Assembly (NCBI RefSeq): GCF_001949145.1
Contig: NW_019091406.1
Coordinates: 200,813-264,812, forward strand
From: Acanthaster planci
Lineage: Eukaryota; Echinodermata; Asteroidea; Valvatida; Acanthasteridae
Direction: 5' to 3'
Length of the DNA stretch: 64,000 bases
This document shows positions 16,186 to 27,900 of the stretch, one piece after another. The translations under genes and the position numbers were made by a program. Position 1 is the stretch's first letter. Each line of letters begins with the position of its first letter. The notes under the pieces were generated by a model. The model had not been told where the DNA came from and searched no databases. It saw nothing but the letters and a program-made list of their open reading frames with translations.

Positions 16186-19100
16186 CATTATAATTAACAT
16201 CATCTTTGGTATTTTTTTTTTTTACTTAATAAAGATGTAAAACTGTTCCCTCTCCAGCCCAAGGGCTGCTGAGGTACTGTTAAATAAACCAATTGAAAAA
16301 TCCTGAGGGCTTAAGAACACACATACATGAAGTGCCATGTGTACAGCAACAAACTTCATCAATTTGGAGACAATTACCTCGCCTGGCTTCAACGAGGTTT
16401 CCATGGCAATGTGACAGGCAAATGGCCAATGGCCTTCTTATTGCGGCCGTGGGCACACACGGCATTTCCTGAGATGCCATGACTTCAGGCTGATTCGTAC
16501 CCAAACAGAACTACATGTAGATCCAATGAAAGCATTAGTGTATTGATGTTCTTATCAGTGACAGGTATCATTATTAAAAAAAAAAAACGAAGTGCGTCAG
16601 ATGAAGACTGCACTTTCATTGATGAGTGGACTCAACTCACTGCTTCCAGTATCAATGTCTCCCTTCCCCCATCCATTCAACCCTTTTCCAAGAAATGTAT
16701 TAATTATGCATTTTCAAGGAAGAGCTATAGATTAACCTCAGGAATTGTGCATTTATAAATTCGATGTACATTTAGAAAGGCTCGCTATTATGAATTGAAT
16801 AGCACAAATAAAGGAAAAAAAATAAGTAGCATGCATTAACAGAAGGGAAATGTGCAAAGAATGGACGAAATGGCTGCATTAGTATGGGTAATTAGACAGG
16901 AGGGCGAACATACAATGTAGACGAGCTCATGACTGTCTTCAAATAAAGAAGGCTCAATAATACAGTGAATGAGCATTCTAACCAAAAGCCCCTACATACC
17001 AAAACAAAACACAAACCCTACGTGTACATTAATGCTATATCTCATGAAATGTCTGAAAAAGTTGAAAACCTACAATGCAAGCCTCCCCAAATATTACAAA
17101 CACCTGCAGGCTAGATACTAAACTTGGAATAATCAGGATTACATACGTACACATTACATTACCGGTACATTGTACATACATGTACACCGCTACATGTACA
17201 TCAGCCATTTTCATATCAAGAACATGCACTCTTCCCTTTAGAAACTAAAAATAATGTGATACCATAGAATGCCAGACATGTACCCGGTTGTACATGTACA
17301 TGTAATTCAGTTTAAACTGACCTGTTTTAATTGTTTCTTTTCAAGCTAAACAACCCGGTTCATCAAACTGCACTGAAATCGTGCTGAGACCAAAAAATAA
17401 ATAAAATTAAAATAATCAAACTTTTCATGCAGAAATTAAAAACCACTATTTTAAGGTATCTTTTCTCAATGTTCAGGTTACATTCATTCTGGTTACTGTG
17501 GTTACAGCAGACTGGCTGGCGTCAATATTGTCATTATAACAAGTTCTCTTGTATATGCTCTGCTGTCACAAACCGGGTTTATTCCGCCAAGACTCCGTAC
17601 TTCGTATGTACACATGTACACACGTTTCAGAATACAGCACGTAAAACTGCGCCCCGACTTAAGCCCGACAATATCAACAGACATTGCTATGATTGACTCT
17701 ACATGTATGCCCTGATCGCTCTCCATAAACAATTATAGAGGGCTCCAATCACTAATAATGACAGCAATTACATACCTCCCTAATAGTACCCTGTCCTTAA
17801 TTCTCATCTGCCCAGGCTAATTTCTGAGTAAAACATCCTCTCTTTGTTTGTCTTCCTTCTCCCCCCCCCCGCAAAGCTGTCACGGCACAGGATGCCCAGG
17901 TACATGTACGCGTACATTCAAACCTTGTGAAACGGTCCCTCAGAATTTGCAGATTACATTGTTACAACAGGAACTATGTTTATGTTATCAACTGGAATGA
18001 CGACAGGGGTGAGACTGGAGGACAATGTAAAATCCATGAAATAATCACTGGAACTATTGAGGGCCCAGAGCAGTGAAGGATATGTGGTATAAAGGTGTTT
18101 CCCTAAAGGAACCCCCTTAATACCCGTTTCGTATATCAACATTTACAGGTAAAATGTTCACAGTGGTAAACCTGGGATATTGTGGATTTTAAAAAAAAAA
18201 TCGTTTGAAAAATCTTGAAATCGGGGGGGGGGAATGAAAAATATCCTGAAATCAGGGGGACAAAAACAGTGACAAATCTCACCCCTGAAACAATGAACAA
18301 AGGACCTGACTTGAAAGTTTCCTTGTGAGATGAATGTTGTATTGACAGTGCTCTTACTGCTGAGGTTTGACTGTAAACCTTGACATATGGTGAGATGTGA
18401 TGCTTTCAATTATCAGAATGGCCTGAAATGGGAGAAGGCCCAATTTAAAAAATGATTGGGGCCCCATCCATGCCCTCTTCCTCCCTCTGCAGCCACTGAT
18501 ACATGTATGTGAACATAGTTCATTTTGAACAAATCAAACAAAATCTTAACAGAGATTAAACATCAGAGACTGACATGTGTTATGTTTTATACCTATCCGA
18601 ACTATTTAACTTTATAACTTAGCCCCAAAATACAGGTGTGTCTGAAAAATACTCTCTGTGCAAAGTGCATGCGAGTCTCAATAACAGGCCATGAGGCAAT
18701 CTTTCTGTTTCACAGATGTCCACATTTTCTTTGTAAACCATCATCGTCCTCATATCTGATCCAATCACTACGTGCGCAACCAAAACCTGTGCAACTCCAG
18801 CCTTGATTGTACTGGTTCATGCACATCATGCTTTAAGCTCTTTCTTGCTTACACAGCAGACCAAATTACAGACGATTCCATGCTTGTTTAATGGGGCTGA
18901 TTTCATGCAGCTTTCAAAGTTTTGTTGCTGCTACAATTTTGCCAAGAGCCACGTTCTGTGAATTGACTTGCAGAAATCATCACGCTCCATGTAACTGATG
19001 TTTTTCTACCTGCAGGAAAGCAGTATGCATTTAGCATTACAAAGCCGTTTTTGCGGGATGCTTAGATTGGTTGCCGCATTATCTTGCCAATCAAGCCTTC

Positions 19101-19510
19101 TTTGGCAATGGAGCGGAACGTTCATGGTGGGAGCCAGTACAGCATTACTGCAAACGTGCTTTCATCACCATGACAGCGAACAGCAATAGCGAACTTGTGA
19201 AAGCAGCAGAAATTTCTTCTTAAAAGATGCGTATGTACTTAGGCAAACCATAGCTCTATGGGCAAACACAGGCCTCTTTGTTTACATGTCAGCCATTCCA
19301 ATTAGGAGACAAAGTGAAGAATCTATTCACAAGCCCTGTTTTGAAGAAACAACAAGGAGGGCTAGTCTGAAAACAGGTTGAAGAATGAATTTGTACAAAA
19401 GCAGTAAATTGGTTGAGTGTTTGTCTTTGATACAGGTGCAGGGAAGATGGGCCCCGTTACCTATTTACTGCAACTGATGGCTAAATACTTTGTAATGCAC
19501 ATGTACCAAG

Positions 19511-19747
19511 CACTGGCATAGCCATGGGGGGCCTGGGGGATATGTGTCCCCCCAAAAAAAATTCCTGTTGCCCCCAAGGTCCCCCCAGGTGCCCCCCCCA
19601 CTAAAAAAAAAACGGATGGATATTGAACAAGGCCAACAAAAACTTTCCCCCAAAAACCACACCACTGAAAGCTGGTGCCCCCCATAAGATGCTGGTGCCC
19701 CCTTGTGTCCCCCCACTAGTAAAATCCTAGCTACATATGCCACTGGT
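19511..19747. mobile_element. Short TIR element with GGCATAGCC ends and G/C-rich arms
   Basis: The left end CACTGGCATAGCCATGG and the right end CTAGCTACATATGCCACTGG are inverted. Long G runs inside the left end mirror C runs inside the right. About 237 bases, non-coding. The shape matches MITEs common in invertebrate genomes. Confidence 0.6.
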
Positions 19748-20764
19748 ACAAAGGAGAACTCCACTGTTATAATGAACTGGAGTTTTATACTGTCAAGATG
19801 ATCTTAACAAAGTGCACTTCAAAATGAAGTGCCCCTGTCAAGTCAATCTCAGACAGGGACAACAAATACGATTCAATTCAGATTCCAAAGATGATCGATT
19901 TGAACGGTTGACTTGTTATGACGAAGACTGAAATGCAGTCCTGAAGTGAGGGAAAGCAGTTTGACATGAAGATGCATGCACATGTAATTGGAAACGACTC
20001 GAGTGCTCTGAATTATAAATTGTGTGAACATCGAATCGCTGTTTTCAAGTGCATGTATCATGCTGGAAAACACCGGTTGGATCTGCTGTCAACAAAGATG
20101 AGTGGTTTGTTTTGAACAGCAGAGAAGTCGAATGCCATTCATCAAAAATAATGTAATGCCAATCAAGAGAAAAGTGTCAATCAAAGTTCTGAGATATATC
20201 AGCCAACAAGATACATGTAGTATACATATCATTAACAAAGAGTCGGTGCTTCTTTATACAAAGCCTGGATCAATCCCTATCGTTTACTTTGTGACTTAAC
20301 CAATGAATGCTTTTCGTCTGAACTCACGGCAGAGCAGCATCTCAAAATTTGAAATTCCATTCCCCAAGCGAATGAATCGATCACACTTCAATCCACCCAC
20401 TGCGAGGTCACACCATATAAAATGTATGTGAAAGAAATTTCTTTGAGCTGATAAATACATGTACATTTCTGAAGCCAAGGGATTTTTTTAGGATTTCCTC
20501 AGGTAATGTTCAAAGAGATTTTTAAAAGGATTTATTCAGGTGTGGTACATACAAAGAAAGAATGCTTTACTTTCATGCCGTGTAGAGAATGTTCATTCAG
20601 TGACACTCATGTTCTCTTCCACTCGGCTAAGCTTCACGGAATGGAAATTTATTCTATCTACATGGACCGGTATCACCTCTTGAAATTATTCTTACCATTG
20701 CACTTATTAACATTCATTTCTAGTATACTTCGGACTTCTTAGAAAAATGCTGGGACTTGCCTTA

Positions 20765-20819
20765 ATGGGGTCGGAACCTAAAACGACCAACTTCATGTGT
20801 AAACATCTCAACCACTCCT
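20765..20819 (-). repeat. tRNA-derived SINE-like piece
   Basis: The minus strand reads GAGTGGTTGAGATGTTTACA, a box A-like D-arm, then AGGTTCCGACCCC, a box B-like T-arm. The spacing and the TTTACACATGAAG middle resemble the piece at 4.5 kb, which suggests one family. Confidence 0.5.
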
Positions 20820-21724
20820 TTGTTGTAACCGTGCATGCGCATATGTTCTTGTGGTGGTTGTTTGACTCTACTCAAGTTCTATGTCATGGTAATGTGGACA
20901 AAAGATAAGTTGGAAACTAGTGTGAGTAAAAAGCATCAGTGTTACTAACTGACCTTAGTCACTGTCAACCGGTGAAGAGGAGCACCTGAGATATTAGGGT
21001 TACACACCAAGGTCCATTTAATAAATTTCAGCTTTGATAACCAGTCAGTTCCATTCTAACTTTCAATTTTGCTGTGTGCAAGATACGAATCTGTTAAATT
21101 CTGGTGTGGAAGCATTTAGGTCACTGATAGTTGGCAAACTAGGCCCCAGCTGGTTGGGTTGAACAATGCATGTGTACATGTAGCCTGTACATGTACACGT
21201 ACATACAGTTTAGGAAAAAAAGTAAAAAAATATTGGTGATTTGAGGCACTACGTGGGGAGCATAGGGATCAAATTAAATAATGCCATTTCTGAAAGCCAC
21301 AGAGCCCAAATTAACCATGCCATTCAGGGAAATGGTTGGCACCAGCTGGCACCGGTTGGCTCTGGCTGGCTCCAGCTGGAACACACCCCAGGCCAGGTGC
21401 GTCAGAACTGTTGTCCACGCACCTTATGTACTTCTAGGAGTGGGCAAGACGAGAATGTAGTTGTTCCAATTGACACACTTCTTGACGCGGGCCACACCAC
21501 TTCAGCGCCACTCCAGCATTACCTTCCTTGTGGGTCGAAATACTTCAAAGGAACCTGATCTTGCCACCTGCCCTGGGCAGTAAATTCATGCTTCTAAAGC
21601 TGTGAACTTTCTATGGGTTTTTGTGGTAGACACTCAGGTGAACATAATTAACTGTTGGCTCATGCTTACACATAAGAATAAAAGTCAAGAGCAAAGATCG
21701 TACATAGCTTCACCATGAATACGC

Positions 21725-21861
21725 GTAAAACGTTATCACATGGGCGCCATTCTGGTTGGACTACGACTGCGCAGTGCATGCTAATGCACAGGCGCCATGA
21801 CAGGCACACACACACATGAACGTTCACACTCGAATGGTGCCCATGGTGATAACACCTTTAT
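21725..21861. repeat. Inverted repeat, arms of about 30 bases
   Basis: AACGTTATCACATGGGCGCC near 21730 is mirrored by GGTGCCCATGGTGATAACAC near 21836. A second nested GGCGCCAT pair lies inside. A small foldback or MITE remnant; non-coding. Confidence 0.5.
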
Positions 21862-23889
21862 GGCCGAATTACCCATCTTGCGCCGCTACATAATGTTTGG
21901 TCAAGAGCCTGATTTACTGCAGGAATTTAAGCCTTTCTCAAATCCCATCAACCATCAGGATTGCTTAAATGATCTACAGGGTATAAATGTATGTGAGTGT
22001 GGAAGCAGACAAATCTAATGAGGCCATCTCTGCATGGGGCAATTCGAAATTTATTGGCTACGGCTGGAAATTACACGTACGTCTATGAGAGTCAATGGCT
22101 AGAAGCTGCAGCCACGTTCCATACGCATGTGTGTCACTCTTAGCCACGTGAAACTGATTTGAAGAGGCCCTCACTCGTAAACAACGTGACCCAACCTATT
22201 CGCCTTGAGCAGAAGCACCCCCTCATCGACCGAAAAGAGCCATGTTGGTCGGGAGAGTTCATTTTGCTGGTAGTGACATGACCGTAATGTGTGAATTTGA
22301 TTGTCATTTCATTGTGAACCAGCTACAAGCAGTTCTGACCAAAGGAGCCTCTGCTGCAAGGAAAATTGTGCCCTCTCTTGGTCCAGCTCGGGGCTCATAG
22401 CAATATGAGTTGCAAGTTACCAGAGCAACTTTTGAGTGAAAGACCTTGAAGAAAATCTTGCACCATATAACTCAACGGGAAGCCTCGATATTCTTCACCA
22501 ATACAATGGTTTTTGTACAGTACCAAATTTTCAGCTTAGCAAGTCCTCAAGCGAGAAGGCAGACACAATGTTTTGGCTTACTGCAAACAGTTTCTTGACT
22601 GAAGATGCACAGAAATCGTTTGCCCTTGTTTCCCACTGCAAAACCCTTTGACGGCTCTGTGAAATGCGACCCCATATATTAAATCGTGTCTGTACTGAAA
22701 CCAGAAATTGGTTCCTCCCAGCGGTTTCAATTAATTTTGCAAGCTACATACGATCTGCCATATTCCTTTCACGACAGCAGACTACCGGTAATATGGTGGG
22801 AACTCAATATCATAGCTTATCCAACAGAGCCTGTCTCCAGAATCCTTACGGTACCACTGAACCAGTACTTCTCTCTTCAATTCCCTACAGCCTGGCAATG
22901 AATACCCATGACGAAGCAAATTAAAAACAAAAACATGAAACTGAGTAATGAATATTCATCCCCAGATCTCCAAACTGTCAATAATTCTGAGGTGAGTAAA
23001 TAGCCTGTCCCAAACAACTGACTTTGGTCAGATGACCTGCGAGAAAAAATACACGGCAAAATGCGGTTGGCTGGAGGGAGCATATCCTGATCAAGCTCGG
23101 ACAGTCTCAAGTTTCCATCCTCAGCCGGGCCTCCCAACGATTTCTCGGCGGCAGTAAAAAGATGCCTCTTGCTGTCGTTGGGTTACCCCGCTCTGCGGGC
23201 GGCCTGGCGCCTAGGTCCCAAGCGGACTGGCCTGAACAGATTTATTCAAGATCACTGCCTGTACACACACTGCAAGTCGGTAAATCACACGACCAGCTTT
23301 GATTGATTGGAAGCTTGGAGTTGTAATGCTGGAAATTCTGGAAGGCAGGACGGTTGTTGAGTTTATATCTTAAGCCAGATCAGCTTAATAAAAATTGTCA
23401 AGTTTGTCAACCAAGATGAAGCAGCTCACGGATAAGGATAAAGTTAAATATCTTGCACAGAAAACCTCTGGCAACCACTTCCTAAGACTACACAACATGT
23501 AAGACTTGACCACCAGTCCTTGTACTGATACCCCAAAATAAAAAGAAACTCTCCAAAACTCTGAGTCAGAACAACCAATGATTCCTACTATGTTTGATTT
23601 GTCATCTTCTATGACTTATCATACATTTCAGAGCTTTTAAAACTTTACAGTGACTCATCTCCAGTTTCCAAAGTCATTAGACACAGACTTTTTCCGCAAT
23701 CAAAATTCAGCACATTCAAAAGATCTAAAAAATTAGCGGGCCTGATATTTCAATCCCAAATCATTCTTACTCACACGGAAAAAGAAGCTTTCCCAAGAAG
23801 TCTGCAACTTTTTCCAAGAGAAAGCCAAATATCCTTCCCACCATACTTTTCCCGATGCTCCCATAAACTGGACTGTGACAGTGATTTAC

Positions 23890-24039
23890 CTGTTCCTGGT
23901 TTTCCCGTTGTGTTGTGAGCCTGGCTTCGATGCATCGCCGGGTCTCTAGGAAGGCTTGCCTCTGAGCGGCTTCTGTTGGATAGTGGGTGAAGACGCCAGC
24001 CAGGTTGGCACATACGAAGATAAACAAGTTGGCAAGTAC
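23890..24039 (-). CDS. ADCY5/6: Adenylyl cyclase type 5/6, coding exon 2 (residues 357-406)
   Basis: A 150-base phase-0 exon of 50 codons. It opens with the sixth helix of the first membrane domain ([20 protein letters not shown], 357-376). It then gives the cytosolic signalling helix, recognised by the conserved [20 protein letters not shown] block and ending QRENQEQ. This helix couples the membrane domain to the catalytic domain in class III cyclases. The acceptor is strong (pyrimidine-rich tract, TTACCAG before GTA) and the donor is GTAAAT. A dispersed repeat copy begins about 85 bases upstream of the acceptor on the transcribed strand. The open frame read through the acceptor and donor adds no family similarity, which supports the boundaries. 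As I recall the vertebrate AC5/6 gene structure, the corresponding exon has this length and phase. Confidence 0.93.
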
Positions 24040-24123
24040 CTGGTAAGAGGGGTGCAAAAAAAGAGTGCACCTTGAATTTGCAAATTCAAATCTAAAATTA
24101 TTAGCTCCGGCTAGCAGCATCTC

Positions 24124-24268
24124 ATACGCATACGCATAGACCATACATTAAGGAATAAATTCATTATGCGTATTCAGCATGCTCCGCATCAAACAAGCCA
24201 TTGATCTCCATAATAAACGCGCGCCTATGTGGTGAGTACCCCCAAAAACATGCCCTCTTTTGTTCCGC
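24124..24268 (-). repeat. Dispersed repeat (ACATAGGCGCGCG family), copy 1
   Basis: Read on the minus strand it matches 49752-49886 over about 130 bases. Shared landmarks in order are GAACAAAAGAGGGC, CCACATAGGCGCGCGTT, ATGGAGAT, TTTGATG.GGAGCA and TTATTCCTTAATGTATGGTC. It ends about 85 bases ahead of the exon 2 acceptor on the transcribed strand. Confidence 0.75.
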
Positions 24269-24390
24269 CCTTGAGCGGATAATGTGCATCTTCTTCTATA
24301 ATTCACAAAGAATGCATACACATACCGAAGTGTGACATTATTCCGACTGGAAAGTATTGTGTGAAATGTGAATGAATGGAGTGGAGTATA

Positions 24391-24457
24391 TATTTCTTAT
24401 AGTCTCATATCTCTTATCTCATATAGTCTCTATATCTCTATGTTTATATAGTCTCCT
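24391..24457. repeat. TAGTCTC/ATATCTC low-complexity tract
   Basis: Imperfect repeats of TATAGTCTC and ATATCTC abut the run of Ns, which suggests that a simple repeat caused the assembly gap. Confidence 0.6.
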
Positions 24458-24477
24458 GAAGACGGACAGAGTACACT

Positions 24478-24554
24478 NNNNNNNNNNNNNNNNNNNNNNN
24501 NNNNNNNNNNNNNNNNNNNNNNNNNNNNNNNNNNNNNNNNNNNNNNNNNNNNNN
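24478..24554. other. Assembly gap (77 Ns)
   Basis: A run of 77 undetermined bases inside intron 1. Its true length cannot be known from the sequence. Confidence 0.99.
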
Positions 24555-24768
24555 ATTTCTTGTCTTATACAGGGTGGCTTCATCAGTTATAAAACTGCTT
24601 TCCATGAAGGCCCTGTTTCAATTACATTAATTCCAATATAGAAAGAGTAAATAAAGCTTAAATTAATGAATATACGTGCTCTTGTTGGTTCAAGTTCTCA
24701 CGCTAAGGTCTTTCATGCAGATAATTGTGACGTATTCATGTTGGTCACTGTCATACAGGTACACATTA

Positions 24769-24949
24769 TGAATACGGGTGATTCACAATAGTGCGCCACC
24801 AAGAGTTTGCAATGCGTTGGCCAATCATAACGGGCGAAATTTGTCGACCCTTTCCAAACGCGATTTGGGTCGACAAATTTCACACACTGTGATTGGCCAA
24901 CGTGTTGCAAACTCTTGGTGCAGCACTATTGTGAAATGGCTGTATTAAT
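24769..24949. mobile_element. Foldback (hairpin) element
   Basis: Two arms of about 82 bases, 24769-24850 and 24867-24949, are near-perfect inverted copies separated by 16 bases. Landmarks are TTCACAATAGTGC, CACCAAGAGTTTGCAA, CGTTGGCCAATCA and AAATTTGTCGACCC in the left arm, mirrored in the right. Non-coding MITE-type element. Confidence 0.8.
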
Positions 24950-27900
24950 TAAAAATTAGGGAACTGCTGTTGGGGGACTCATTTACATGCAAAGGCTTAC
25001 GCAAATCAAAATACCCACCTGGAACCAATGAAACAAATGCTTGACAAAAACTATGACTAATACCCACTGAGAGGCATCGTTTGTGTATAATGCCCAATTA
25101 CATTTACTCTTCTGGTACATATAGAATCATGAAGGTATGAATGATTAATTCAGTCAGAGGGACTTTTTTGAATTTGCTAAAAGAGATTGTCTCCTGCAAA
25201 TGAAATGAATTCAAAGTCAACAAGTGATCACCTGATTCCATTCCCATCAATTTATTCTCTGTCAAATTGGTCAGACGTGTTCTTTACTTTTAATATTGAC
25301 ACAAGCCCTGCAGCTCTAAAGTGCACATGGACCAAACAAGCAACAATGAGCCAGAAGAAAATTAGATGAATTGGTCATTAACTTTGAAAGCTTACTTAGT
25401 AACTTTTCTGCCTCACCAGATACATGCATGTATGTGCATTTGAAAAGACTCAGAAAATACATATCGTACTGCATGGGTGCTCAATTGCTCATATATAATT
25501 CCTTAATGGACCATGAGACCAAAGTCAAACTTGGTAAATACAGGAAAGACCTTGTATGTATGTGCATGTACAGTACCTTAGAAGGGGGACATGTGAGTTG
25601 GCCAATTAAGGCGTGCGATTTGACCTTCACAAAGAGAAAGGTGGTTTTCATTGTTTCCTGTTTATTTGACTATGCATCCCACCTCCAAAGTGAGTTAAAC
25701 ATCCCACAATTTCTCCTTTAACCTTCCAACAGCCAGAGAGAAATTTAGGAACTTTGTCCCTCCCCCCTCTCAAGAATTTGGCCCTGGATCTGCCCTTGCC
25801 CACACATTGATTCTACTTCAAATGTAAGAACACCAAGGCTCATGAATTAGACCATTTCAGTGGAAGATCTGTTCTCTACTGCCTTGATATACATTACTAA
25901 TAAGCTGAGATCACCTCACAAGATGGACTAACTGTATCCCAGTCCAGTTGATGGGCAATACTGACCCAAAACATTCAAGACATTAACCAAGTCTGACACA
26001 AAACTGATCTCAACACCTAAAGCTGACTCCACCCAACACATATTAAGGTGCAGCTCTATGATCTGGACCAACCTAGAACCAAACTGACCCGGGGAGAACC
26101 GGAACAAAGAGAACAAGCATCCGGCTCGGAAGAATTGTCCTCAGTATAATTTCTCCACTTTTTTGAGTATATTAATCCTTCAGGGAAAAACTGTCATGAG
26201 ACCTGAAATGGAGAAAAAGAATTGACATGGCCCAAAGTCCGTTTTAGTGCAGTGCATGAAAATAGTCTACCGTGTATAAGAGAGCAAATATGAGCATATT
26301 TCAGCCCCCTCCCCCACTGATACATTTTTTTCTGGTAAATGAAATCAAAGTGACAATCCTGTTGCACTGTATCTAATGTACCTGTATGAGGTATACCAAG
26401 GATGTTTTGCAAGGGGGTATAATGAACTCCTATAATTTATAGAGGCAGATACTCGACGCATTATCTGCCAAGTGTTTTAAATGAAAGTTCCTACATTTTG
26501 GTGAATTTTTTTCCAAATTTCCGTCTCAATATCCCAAACATGTACAGTAGGCCTACGCTGTATGTCTCCCAATCTGTCTTACACTTCTAGGAATCACTAA
26601 ACTTTTTTAAGGACCGGATCTTTGTATACTGCACGTCAAAATGCACTCTAGTGAAAATGCATCCTCCTATGTCAGTCGGTTTACAGCCGTGACATTTCCT
26701 CTCCATTGCCACAGCCATCTTCCCCCTAATTTAATTGCAGGTTACATGTGTTTTATAGCCTTCCACAGAGAGAATAGGACTTTTTATTCCTGCCTTGAGA
26801 AAATATTAAGGCCATTATTTGAGCAATCGGGCGGTAATTGGCCGAAAAACAAATCAATCTTGAAATGAAAATTATTTCATAATTCCTTCACGGTCATTGG
26901 ACGTTCCACTTCATTACTGATCACTGCTATTGGAATTGGATTTCTGCTGTTCTGGGCAAACACCCACGTAGCCTAATGTAATTACTTTACTGTCAAATTT
27001 TCCAGACAAAATTTGTGACTGGGCACTCATCTGTGCAGTGGGAGGCCTTGGGCATGTATCTGTAATTCTGGAAAACGTTAATGGTTCATACAAGTACAAG
27101 GTACATGGTACATGTACGTGCAGGTTAGGAATTTATACACAAACTAGCGATGTAACATACATGTACATGTACCAATGGGTATGTGTTAATTGCCAACCAC
27201 TGCAATTCAACCATAATGAACCAGTTCTGCATTCAAATGGCAAATACTCAAAATGAAGAGTGTCCGAGGTCATTCGGATGCACATGTCTTGCAAGATCCA
27301 CCCTATCCGTGTGGCCCTACATATACACTTTCTCTGCGAAGACCTTGTAAGCTTTTTTGAAATACCGCACTGGCTCATTTCGTCATATTCAGTGTGACAG
27401 AGGCACTTAACATTTTCTACCAAGGAGGATTATTCCTCCAAATGCAAACCATTCCAAAAGCACCAACATCTTTCTACATGGTACACTGAGAACAAGAATG
27501 TGTACATTTGTACATGTTCATATAAATGTAAGAACATACACACAGGTATATGTACATGTATGTACACACGTGCCATTCAGGGTACGGTACATGCATCCAC
27601 ACTGTACAATGTTACTTCGAACCTGCTGGATTTCGTCAGTTTGATTTCAATTTTTAAATTTGATCTAATGGAAAACATAAAATTCAATGTCAATGACTCC
27701 GGCTCCGGTTACAGTAAGCATCAATGTTTGGCACAGTAAATGATCCAAGCTGGTGCCACGTCATCATCATACTCATTAGGATCTGCCACAATCATCCGCA
27801 CCCATCCTTTTCTTCTTCAAGAAATAGGCACAGATGTAGCACTGACAGATTTTATTGAGTATTAACAAAAACTGTATAATTTCTGTATAACTTCATAGGG

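Larger units (their letters stand above)
11919..23889 (-). other. Intron 2 of the adenylyl cyclase gene (12.0 kb)
   Basis: GT-AG intron, donor GTAAAT next to exon 2, acceptor GCTGCAG next to exon 3. Recognisable contents: an inverted repeat at 21.7-21.9 kb, a tRNA-like SINE piece at 20.8 kb, a TIR element at 19.5-19.7 kb, a diverged tandem duplication at 15.7-16.2 kb, a GGCAGATCC-ended element at 14.0-14.2 kb, a purine-rich triplet tract at 13.1 kb, and a tRNA-like piece at 12.4 kb. The remaining blocks, including 16.2-19.5 and 22-23.9 kb, show no coding similarity I recognise. Confidence 0.9.
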
